A stretch of DNA of 29,326 nucleotides, taken from positions 1 through 29,326 of the IMG/VR virus record IMGVR_UViG_3300037882_000675, one strand, 5' to 3'. Within the stretch, counting starts at the first letter, position 1. Each line of letters begins with the position of its first letter. Both the position numbers and the translations under genes were made by a program. Under the pieces are notes generated by a model. That model searched no databases. It was not told the origin of the DNA and worked only from the letters and a program-made list of their open reading frames with translations. Of the stretch, positions 23,493-29,326 are shown in pieces. This stretch comes from a virus.

Positions 23493-26248
23493 AGGGTTCC
23501 TTTCTTGTGGGTGGAGTCCATGGACCATGCGGTCCCGTATGCGCCGTCGTAGGGGATGGTTAGTTTTTGGTTGGCGACTATCATTGGGTTATTAAAGTAG
23601 GATTTAATTTTAGCAGTAGCCCAAGCGGTATCTTCGATTCTGAATTGCATAAGGAGTTCGTCGTGGACTTGGTGGAGAGGTTCGATTCGGAGGTAGGTTC
23701 GGCCAGCAACTGGTGTAGTTCCTCGATTGATGAGGGCCAATCCGGCTGGTGATAAACAAGGGTCTGTGGTTCTGTTTTCTAGGTCTGTCCAAAGTTTGTT
23801 GGCTGCGAGTAGGGTAGCATATGTTGTAACAACTTGAGGTAAATGAGCAAGGGCTTGACCGAGAACTTCGGTTTTCCGACCAAAGAATTTACGGATATGG
23901 CCATTAGGAGCGACTAGTTGAGCGGGGTAGGGTTGTTTGGCAAGGTAGTTCTGCATCCAGTCTTGCCATAGGCGGGCACGATAACGAACGAGGATGCATT
24001 GTTGGAAGGTTTTGGATTGAGCAGACGACAGGACAACGGCCCCTTCACTTTGGATGAAGACATTACGAGCAAGGGAGACTGGTCCCATGGTGTAGAAGGT
24101 TCCCCAAATACCGATTTTGGAAACGAAGTATTGCCACATGTCTTTCTTGACACACTGGACAGCTTCGGCTAGAGCGGCTCGATTGTTGGCTACTTTGTGG
24201 TAAGCATCCGCTCCGTGGATTAGGATGTAGGCGACCACCTGAGCGGGCTTGATTCCATACAGCAAGTCATCAAGCATTGTCCGGTCACCCAGCATAGCCA
24301 TATAAGCACCGATGGTCCAACCATCTGCACCCTTGAGGTCGGCTTTGGCGAGGTAGCAACCGGGGTCGGCAACAAGCAGGTCCCTCATCCCTTGACGAAC
24401 AGGGTGGTTCTCGTCAAAGATTTCCCAATCGTCGGGGACGGTCTGCATGTTTGCGCCGACGCGGTTTTTACCGCCGACATAAATCATGGATTTGCTACTG
24501 GTGACGCGACCGGTCTCGGAGCCAACGAGATTGTAGGAACAGTGCATCCGGCCTTTGTAGGACCGGATAGCAAGCATCTGAGCGCGGGTTCGGAAACGGG
24601 ACAACTCTAACGCTGCTTGCAAGGCTGGGTGGTCGGAGTCCTTTGCAAGGTGAAGGAGAGCGTTGTAGTCGGTGGTTGGACGCATCTCCTTTGTCTTGAG
24701 GTCTTTCTTGTATTGAACCGGGAGACCAAGGTGCTTGTATAGAAAGTCCTTAAAGCCCGGTCCTTTGGTGTTCATGGATGCACCAACCAAGGCAGAGATT
24801 TCTCCCTTGAGTTGAGGGGTTAGCTCGGTTGTTTCTTGGAGTTTTTTGAGGATGGAGAAGTAGTCTTCGGCGTAGTCTTTTTTAGGGATTGTCTGGTCTT
24901 TCTTGTAGCAGCAGGATTGCTGTATCCTTGCAATGATAGCAGGAACTCCGCTACCAAAATCAACTGGGTCAGGGAGGGCACCGACCTTGGAGGCTTCTTG
25001 GTCGAGCAAGGCTTGCTGGGTATAGACATGGTCTTGCATTTCTGCGAGACGTTTGTTGGCTTCTTCTTGGTCATATTTGATTCCTCGTAGTTCCATGTAT
25101 AGGAGAACGTTGAGGGCGACGAGGTTGAATTGGTAGTGTTCTTTTTGCGGAGGGGTGAGGCAGCCATCGAGGGTTTGGTTTATCTCGTAGGTAACGGCTG
25201 CGTCTTTGGCGCAGTATTTGTAGTAGGTTTCTTGGTCCTCGGTCTTGCGCTCGAACTTATAGAAGGGCTCGTCGGTATAGATGGAGCACTGGAAGCCGAG
25301 GGATTTTTCCATCTCGCAGTAGAGGGACCAGTGTTTAATCATTGTGTCGTCCGCTGAGTTGCGGATGACAAGATTGTGTGCCCACTGCAAAACAAAACGG
25401 TCGTAGAGACCGTTCTGCCAGACCTTTTTAATATGTGGTGAGGCTAGGATAAATGCTACTCGTCGCCAGAGTTCAGCCTCTTGGTCAATTGGCCAATAGC
25501 TATCTCCGTTGAGAAGAGTAAAAGGAACAACAAAGCCAGTTGCTTTTGAAGTGGCGAATCCAATGCAAGAAACGTCTCGAACACCACCTTCAATGTCACA
25601 GCTAACTGGAGCGCGCGAATTGACAATTTGGTCAAGAGCAACAATAGTATTCGTATAGGGAAGGGTGGCATAGAGTTGGCGCAGAGGTAAGCGGAGGTCG
25701 GGGAAGGTTGATTGGTGCTTGGCTCGACGAAGGTCGAGAGATAGTAGGGGGAAGCCGTCCCATTGACGGAGAACGAAGGATGGGTCAAGGATGCCTAGAC
25801 ATTTGAGGTTGGCAAAAGGAGAGTCTTGTTTGCCAATAAAGAGCGACCCTCTCCAGTCGAAGATAGAGCCGTAGCCGTGGGCTGCTTTGAATGGTTCAGA
25901 GCCAAGGAGCAAACAAAGGTTTGGTTTGAATTGAGCTAGGTCAAGGGAAAGTTGGGCATGGTCGGTTGAGTCGGGAGATTGGGTTAGGTTAGCAACGAGA
26001 CACTGCATCCTCGGGATGCCGTGTTTGGATAGGAGTTGGTCCAACAGGCGACCGGCCATGCCGCTGAAGGGTTTGCCTATGGAGATGTCGTCCTCGGTTG
26101 GGTGAGAACCGATGATGGCAAGACGGAAGGTGGAGGGCGGGATGGTTGGGTGTTGGTTGGGGACAACCTTGCTGGAGAGGTCGATGATGGCACTGGCTGG
26201 TTGGTCAAGAGGGTCGGAGTCGAAGGCAGAGAATGCGTCGCGGGGCAT
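23489..26248 (-). CDS. Family A DNA polymerase with 3'-5' exonuclease and N-terminal UDG-like domain
   Basis: 919 residues. Residues ~40-180 resemble family 4/5 uracil-DNA glycosylases: IIGSHPTEDDISIGKPFSG aligns with 'G-E-A-P-G-x-x-E-D-x-x-G-x-P-F-x-G' and ILDPSFVLRQ with 'H-P-x-x-L-L-R', but key positions are changed. The exonuclease has Exo I D218-I-E220, Exo II N279/D283, and Exo III Y345/D349. The polymerase has TGRVTSS with NMQTVP (579-605), motif A at D637, motif B with K711 and Y719, and motif C VHDE (861-864). It replicates the phage genome with proofreading. UDG-polymerase fusions are known from SPO1-like phages. Start codon 2 bases after the preceding stop; stop overlaps the next ATG. 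No inteins or frameshifts. Confidence 0.88.
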   Translation of the reverse strand: MPRDAFSAFDSDPLDQPASAIIDLSSKVVPNQHPTIPPSTFRLAIIGSHPTEDDISIGKPFSGMAGRLLDQLLSKHGIPRMQCLVANLTQSPDSTDHAQLSLDLAQFKPNLCLLLGSEPFKAAHGYGSIFDWRGSLFIGKQDSPFANLKCLGILDPSFVLRQWDGFPLLSLDLRRAKHQSTFPDLRLPLRQLYATLPYTNTIVALDQIVNSRAPVSCDIEGGVRDVSCIGFATSKATGFVVPFTLLNGDSYWPIDQEAELWRRVAFILASPHIKKVWQNGLYDRFVLQWAHNLVIRNSADDTMIKHWSLYCEMEKSLGFQCSIYTDEPFYKFERKTEDQETYYKYCAKDAAVTYEINQTLDGCLTPPQKEHYQFNLVALNVLLYMELRGIKYDQEEANKRLAEMQDHVYTQQALLDQEASKVGALPDPVDFGSGVPAIIARIQQSCCYKKDQTIPKKDYAEDYFSILKKLQETTELTPQLKGEISALVGASMNTKGPGFKDFLYKHLGLPVQYKKDLKTKEMRPTTDYNALLHLAKDSDHPALQAALELSRFRTRAQMLAIRSYKGRMHCSYNLVGSETGRVTSSKSMIYVGGKNRVGANMQTVPDDWEIFDENHPVRQGMRDLLVADPGCYLAKADLKGADGWTIGAYMAMLGDRTMLDDLLYGIKPAQVVAYILIHGADAYHKVANNRAALAEAVQCVKKDMWQYFVSKIGIWGTFYTMGPVSLARNVFIQSEGAVVLSSAQSKTFQQCILVRYRARLWQDWMQNYLAKQPYPAQLVAPNGHIRKFFGRKTEVLGQALAHLPQVVTTYATLLAANKLWTDLENRTTDPCLSPAGLALINRGTTPVAGRTYLRIEPLHQVHDELLMQFRIEDTAWATAKIKSYFNNPMIVANQKLTIPYDGAYGTAWSMDSTHKKGTL

Positions 26249-26250
26249 GG

Positions 26251-26502
26251 TTAGCGTGATTGAAGTTTGCTAATATCGTCTTCTAGGTCGCTGATTTTGG
26301 TATTAAGTTCCTCGACTTCGATTACATTGTCAGCGACTTTGTTTTCCAATTCGCTGATAAGGGGCTGGCTTTCGTTCAGTAGAAAAAGAACCTGTTCAGC
26401 CTGTTGCCAGTCTTTGAATGTGCCAATATATTCACCAGTGGAGTCGAAGAGGTCAACGTTGGAGTTGTGCTGTTGCAGGTAGCAGGGGAGTTTTATTGCC
26501 AT
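26251..26502 (-). CDS. Small coiled-coil protein upstream of the polymerase
   Basis: 83 residues, taking the ATG at 26502; the longer frame to 26556 has no reason to be used. An N-terminal part (MAIKLPCYLQQHNSNVDLFDSTGEYIGTF) reads as a small beta unit, followed by a Leu/Glu-rich coiled coil from about residue 40 to the end (SELENKVADNVIEVEELNTKISDLEDDISKLQ). The start overlaps the end of the upstream membrane-protein gene by 10 bases, and the polymerase starts 2 bases after its stop. Function unknown; co-expressed with the polymerase. Confidence 0.55.
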   Translation of the reverse strand: MAIKLPCYLQQHNSNVDLFDSTGEYIGTFKDWQQAEQVLFLLNESQPLISELENKVADNVIEVEELNTKISDLEDDISKLQSR

Positions 26503-26786
26503 AGGTTTATTAGGAGTTTGAATAAAAGGAACCAGATGAATGTGCCGAGTAGACAAAACAGGGCCATGACTACAAGGAACTTAGTTACAACAAGGGCTTT
26601 CTTTTTGTTAATGGATTTGATTTTGTTTACTATCTTGTGCTTGACTTCATCCGGGAGGTTGGAGAAACCAACCACACGACCGACGCTATTTGCGTCGGAG
26701 AAACGTTGGATGAGGTAGACCATGGTTCCGGCAAAGGTGACTTCGTAGAGTTGAGAGTCGTGCCAGATTGGGATGGTTTGTTTCAT
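26493..26786 (-). CDS. Small C-terminally anchored membrane protein
   Basis: 97 residues. About 65 polar residues (MKQTIPIWHDSQLYEVTFAG at the start, later PDEVKHKIVNKIKSINKKK) are followed by a hydrophobic segment of ~25 residues (ALVVTKFLVVMALFCLLGTFIWFLL), so it should sit in the inner membrane with a soluble N-terminal domain. It starts with an ATGA overlap on the upstream gene. The basic patch just before the segment favours a cytoplasmic N-domain. It could tie replication to the membrane or act early in takeover, both inference. Confidence 0.5.
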   Translation of the reverse strand: MKQTIPIWHDSQLYEVTFAGTMVYLIQRFSDANSVGRVVGFSNLPDEVKHKIVNKIKSINKKKALVVTKFLVVMALFCLLGTFIWFLLFKLLINLWQ

Positions 26787-27070
26787 GAAATTCGTTTGAA
26801 GGTTCGGATGGCCGTTTTATCGTAGCCAATTATGGTTGGCCTGAAAGAGATAGTGGTAAAACTTTCTGTTGTCGGGTTGTCGAAGTTGGACCAGGCAATA
26901 GGCGGACGTGGCCTAGGCACTCTACATTCACCTAGTGTCCAATAATACGGAGAAAAGGAACTAGCGTAAACATAATCTCCAACCTTTGCTTCTAACGGTT
27001 CATATCCAATGTCAGGTAAATTGGAGAGATGAGTCAAGCTTAAGATAGTGGTGCTGTTTGACGTTCTCAT
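26783..27070 (-). CDS. Small hypothetical protein overlapping the ParB-methyltransferase gene
   Basis: 95 residues from the ATG at 27070, which lies inside the ParB-methyltransferase gene and overlaps it by 59 bases in another frame. A TTG at 27037 would cut the overlap to 26 bases and is a fair alternative. The part outside the overlap (EPLEAKVGDYVYASSF, PYYWTLGECRVPRP) looks like a small beta-barrel domain and is clearly coding-like, while the open frame further upstream is only a shadow. It ends with ATGA coupling to the membrane-protein gene. Function unknown. Confidence 0.45.
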   Translation of the reverse strand: MRTSNSTTILSLTHLSNLPDIGYEPLEAKVGDYVYASSFSPYYWTLGECRVPRPRPPIAWSNFDNPTTESFTTISFRPTIIGYDKTAIRTFKRIS

Positions 27071-28547
27071 AGAGGGCAGCGTAGTGGTTAGGGTCAAGCT
27101 CAACACCGAAAGCGTTGTAGCCCATACGAAGGAAGGAGATGACGCCGGAGCCACGGCCAGCGAAAGGGTCGAGGATTGATTGACCGGGCAATGCAACTGA
27201 GCGAGCAAGGAACTCCCAGATGGCGAATGGTTTAGAAAAGGGATGACCGAGGTCGTTCTGTAACTCATCACGGCCAGCGGTGATGATGGAGGTTTGAGGT
27301 TGAGACTGGATGGTTGCGCCTTTTTTACGGCAGATCATAGCGATTTCAAAATCCTTGGTGAAGTTGTAACCAATGCAGTTGTTCATGCATTGGTAGGTTT
27401 TGGACCAAATGATTGGCCACTTCTGCACAGCGAAGCCAGCCTCGGTTGCGAGTTCAAACATGAATTGCCATTGAGATTGGTCGCACCAAGTGATGAGGAA
27501 ACTGTGATCTTTTAGGCAATGGAATCCTGCGGAGAAGAACTTCTCCATTAAGGATTCGTTATAGGAAACGTCGTGGAGGTCTTCAACAGTATCAATGTTC
27601 TTCATTCCGCCGTGGATGTTGGATTGGTTGAGCATTTCCAGGTCGATACCGTAGGGGATGTCGGTGATAATGTGGTCGAACCGCTCTTGATTTTCCAGCA
27701 TGAAGTCGATACAGTCGCGGTTATGGAGGCGGCCTGATAGATGGATAACCTTTTGGCTCTGTTTAGCGGCTAAACGGGACTGATAATATTCGTCGAACTT
27801 ATCAGGTGGGTTGAGTGGGTTAGAGAGGTAACGGGTGCGGGCCTGCTCTTTTGCGTGGTCTAGGACATTGGCTTCAACACCGGGCAAAGAGGTTGGCGCG
27901 TTCTCGAATTCCTCTAGTCCGACTAGCTCTTCTTCAAAGATGGTCTCGCTTGATACATTGGCTTGCTGGCGTTTGAGAAGCTCGGCACGAAGCGCATCTT
28001 CTTCGTCACGCATTTGTAACCGGAGCGCGTCCGCGAGAGAACCACAGTTCCAGAAGCGAGCGGTCGGGAGGGGCTTTTTGTTTTCATCAAGTTCCTTTAG
28101 GAGTAGCTTTGCGATTTTGAGGTTGAAGTTAATGTTGGCCGCAGACTCGTTGAGCATCGCGCCGGTCTCGCGTTGGCCCCAACTCTGGGAGTCGATGGCT
28201 TTGAGTTGAACTTTCTTATCGTGGATTGTTTTGATGTTCAAACATTTCTCCTGCCACGTCATGTCCTTGCGTTGGATGTTCTCTTCGAGTTCGAGCATGA
28301 AGAGTTCATCTTCGGTGAGGGCAGAACGTTTGACCGCTTGGATGGTGGTCCAACCTAGCTTGGTTGCGGCAGCAAAGCGTCGGCCACCGGCGATGAGACG
28401 GTTGGAGTCGTCGAGCAGGATGGGTTGGATTTGGCCGAGTTTGGATAGACTGTCGCAAAGGGCATCAAGGTCACCATAGTCGAGTCGTTGACGGTCGATT
28501 ACTTTGATTTCGGCTAAGGGAATGGAGTGGAAGGTAGGAGTTGTCAT
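27012..28547 (-). CDS. ParB-domain / DNA methyltransferase fusion
   Basis: 511 residues from the ATG at 28547. Residues ~8-90 form a ParB/Srx-type domain: KVIDRQRLDYGDLDALCDSL, then LGQIQPILLD and LIAGGRRFAAA (ParB box). Residues ~120-150 (SQSWGQRETGAMLNESAANINF and following) look like the HTH found in chromosome-partition ParB. A charged linker leads to a methyltransferase with motif IV TDIPYG (295-300, in place of 'DPPY'), HPFSKP (435-440) and motif I DPFAGRGSG (460-468), an order as in beta-class N4/N6 enzymes. Such fusions in phages likely methylate phage DNA against host restriction. Residues 258-263 (RLAAKQ) are encoded by palindrome copy 4. A longer start at 28583 is unlikely because it would remove the candidate promoter. 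Confidence 0.8.
   Translation of the reverse strand: MTTPTFHSIPLAEIKVIDRQRLDYGDLDALCDSLSKLGQIQPILLDDSNRLIAGGRRFAAATKLGWTTIQAVKRSALTEDELFMLELEENIQRKDMTWQEKCLNIKTIHDKKVQLKAIDSQSWGQRETGAMLNESAANINFNLKIAKLLLKELDENKKPLPTARFWNCGSLADALRLQMRDEEDALRAELLKRQQANVSSETIFEEELVGLEEFENAPTSLPGVEANVLDHAKEQARTRYLSNPLNPPDKFDEYYQSRLAAKQSQKVIHLSGRLHNRDCIDFMLENQERFDHIITDIPYGIDLEMLNQSNIHGGMKNIDTVEDLHDVSYNESLMEKFFSAGFHCLKDHSFLITWCDQSQWQFMFELATEAGFAVQKWPIIWSKTYQCMNNCIGYNFTKDFEIAMICRKKGATIQSQPQTSIITAGRDELQNDLGHPFSKPFAIWEFLARSVALPGQSILDPFAGRGSGVISFLRMGYNAFGVELDPNHYAALYENVKQHHYLKLDSSLQFT
27760..27776. repeat. Dispersed 17-bp palindrome, copy 4 (inside the ParB-methyltransferase gene)
   Basis: TGTTTAGCGGCTAAACG, arms GTTTAG/CTAAAC perfect, last base changed, followed by GGACT on the plus strand. 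On the coding strand it encodes R-L-A-A-K-Q, nearly the same peptide as copy 3. Confidence 0.8.
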
Positions 28548-28554
28548 GCGAGAT

Positions 28555-28583
28555 AGGATAGGGGATTTTTGGCCGATTGCCAA
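28555..28583 (-). promoter_or_regulatory. Candidate sigma-70-type promoter for the ParB-methyltransferase gene
   Basis: On the minus strand, TTGGCA (28583-28578) is followed after 17 bases by TATCCT (28560-28555), a 5/6 and 4/6 match to the -35 and -10 boxes with ideal spacing. The ATG at 28547 lies 7 bases after the -10 box, so the transcript would be leaderless or nearly so. It sits in the only sizeable gap of the minus-strand block (28548-28675, 128 bases), where no gene is visible. Confidence 0.3.
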
Positions 28584-28675
28584 GGCTAAAATAGGGCGGA
28601 TTGCCGGGCCGGAAAGGGCGCAAGGCCAAGCCTTTAGGGCAGAATCGGATGCTGATAGATTTTAATTCGGCCAAG

Positions 28676-28894
28676 CTAGAATCGAGCTAGCATGGAATCT
28701 TGTTTCAAGTGCCAAGCCTCCAGTTGTTGTTTGAGTTTTAGGTATTCATTCTCTGCTAACTCAGCGGAAGGATAGTCATAGAGGTGTTGGTTGTCCCTTG
28801 CACCGTGAAGAGTGATGGTTTGGTCATCGATGCTAACTCCCACAATGTAGGAGAAGAGCCAGTGGTCACGGTCGATGGTTAGAAAATTAGTCAT
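28676..28894 (-). CDS. Small hypothetical protein after MazG
   Basis: 72 residues, starting with an ATGA overlap on the MazG-like gene, so probably coupled to it. The N-terminal half is beta-prone (YIVGVSIDDQTITLHGARD), the C-terminal half a charged helix (AELAENEYLKLKQQLEAWHL). It resembles no family I can name. It is the last gene before the 128-base gap, so it could end the first minus-strand transcription unit. Confidence 0.5.
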   Translation of the reverse strand: MTNFLTIDRDHWLFSYIVGVSIDDQTITLHGARDNQHLYDYPSAELAENEYLKLKQQLEAWHLKQDSMLARF

Positions 28895-29235
28895 TGTTTA
28901 TCCTTTCTCTCTTGGGCGCTTTTGTCGGAGTAGGTAGAGCCGTATCGGGTTTGTAGTTTGATAATGTTGTGTTCAATGGTTTCATCGCGGTCGATATTAA
29001 GACATTGACGCAGGGCTTCGAGACCAAATTCAATATCTCCAAGTTCCTCACGAACATGGACAAGGTCAATGGGCTGGCGGTAGATGATTGCTTTTTTGAG
29101 GGAGTCTAGGAGTTCGCCCGCTTCTCCACTGATGAGAAGGACAGCATGTAGGAGTTGACAATCAAGTGGCCCGAGGGATTGCAGGATGTCTTCGCCGGGT
29201 TTGAATAAACGTTTTACGAGTTCGGGGTGTTCCAT
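28891..29235 (-). CDS. MazG-type nucleotide pyrophosphohydrolase
   Basis: 114 residues, a full length for a single-domain phage MazG. These enzymes hydrolyse NTPs or alarmones such as ppGpp, or cleanse the dNTP pool. The metal-binding helices are visible: LISGEAGELLDSLKKAI at about residues 34-50 gives 'E-x-x-E', and REELGDIEFGLEALRQ at 62-77 gives 'E-x-x-D'. The end (NIIKLQTRYGSTYSDKSAQER, about 90-110) matches the closing 'N-x-x-K-L-x-x-R-Y' motif with YSD of phage MazG proteins. It begins 2 bases after the partial zinc-ribbon gene. The start at 29235 follows from that spacing; no Shine-Dalgarno is clear. Confidence 0.8.
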   Translation of the reverse strand: MEHPELVKRLFKPGEDILQSLGPLDCQLLHAVLLISGEAGELLDSLKKAIIYRQPIDLVHVREELGDIEFGLEALRQCLNIDRDETIEHNIIKLQTRYGSTYSDKSAQERKDKQ

Positions 29236-29237
29236 AG

Positions 29238-29326
29238 TTATTTAGGTTTACAATTATTACAAAAGGGTCTTTGTTTTTGGTAATGGGTTTGGAGGATTGT
29301 GTCTGCGAGACCACCACAAACGCAGC
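29238..29326 (-). CDS. Zinc-ribbon protein, C-terminal part (5' end outside window)
   Basis: Only the last 28 codons lie in the window: CVCGGLADTI, then THYQKQRPFCNNCKPK and a stop at 29240-29238. The two pairs C-V-C and C-N-N-C, 18 residues apart, make a zinc-ribbon or zinc-finger knuckle. The spacing of 2 bases to the MazG start and the coding-like residues support a real gene. It could be a small DNA- or RNA-binding protein or the end of a larger one. Confidence 0.5.
   Translation of the reverse strand, partial: CVCGGLADTILQTHYQKQRPFCNNCKPK

Noticed and set aside
22893-23552. 219-codon plus-strand open frame over the ATPase and polymerase genes
   Set aside because: Antisense to three supported genes, with Gly/Val/Asp-rich shadow composition.
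27071-27271. Upstream extension of the small gene 26783-27070
   Set aside because: It lies wholly inside the methyltransferase gene, over its conserved motif I, and has a Ser/Leu/Thr-rich shadow composition.

Overview
The window is part of the genome of a tailed bacteriophage with a short, podovirus-like tail. The signs are a portal C-terminus, scaffold, major capsid protein, a gp4/gp6-like adaptor, a P22 gp10/T7 gp12-like nozzle, several Gln/Ala-rich internal virion proteins, a giant ejection-type protein, and a family A DNA polymerase. No integrase, repressor, tRNA, CRISPR array or insertion sequence is visible. The host is probably a Gram-negative with an outer membrane, because the phage encodes an outer-membrane-type beta-barrel. 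The Asn/Thr-rich exported proteins and a fibronectin III domain ending in ESDPSN resemble secreted proteins of Verrucomicrobiota; that host guess is inference only.

Layout: bases 2-22064 are one tightly packed plus-strand late block. In order it holds portal (partial), scaffold, major capsid, an exported Asn/Thr-rich protein, a coiled-coil protein, adaptor, a tail-associated beta protein, a beta-helix protein with signal peptide, an exported Fn3 protein, a holin-like protein, an outer-membrane beta-barrel, three tail/fibre-type proteins, two nozzle proteins, three smaller internal virion proteins, and a 2095-residue giant. It ends at a strong intrinsic terminator (22093-22125). Bases 29326 down to 22104 form a minus-strand replication and DNA-metabolism block: a partial zinc-ribbon protein, a MazG-type pyrophosphohydrolase, a small protein, a ParB/DNA methyltransferase fusion, three small proteins, a UDG-like/exonuclease/polymerase A fusion, a 60-residue protein, and a DUF3987-like ATPase. 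The two blocks converge on the terminator. Genes are mostly separated by 0-10 bases or overlap by ATGA/TAATG.

Points that stand out: (1) four dispersed copies of a 17-bp palindrome, consensus TGTTTAGCGACTAAACA, whose outer arms match those of bacterial parS, in a phage that encodes a ParB-domain protein; (2) at least three cassettes with composition unlike their surroundings, namely two high-GC stretches and one ATA-rich domain inside the giant gene; (3) four proteins with apparent signal peptides inside the structural operon, one of them a beta-barrel directly behind a holin-like gene; (4) a polymerase carrying a degenerate UDG domain. No endolysin or terminase gene is recognisable in the window; terminase probably lies just left of base 1.
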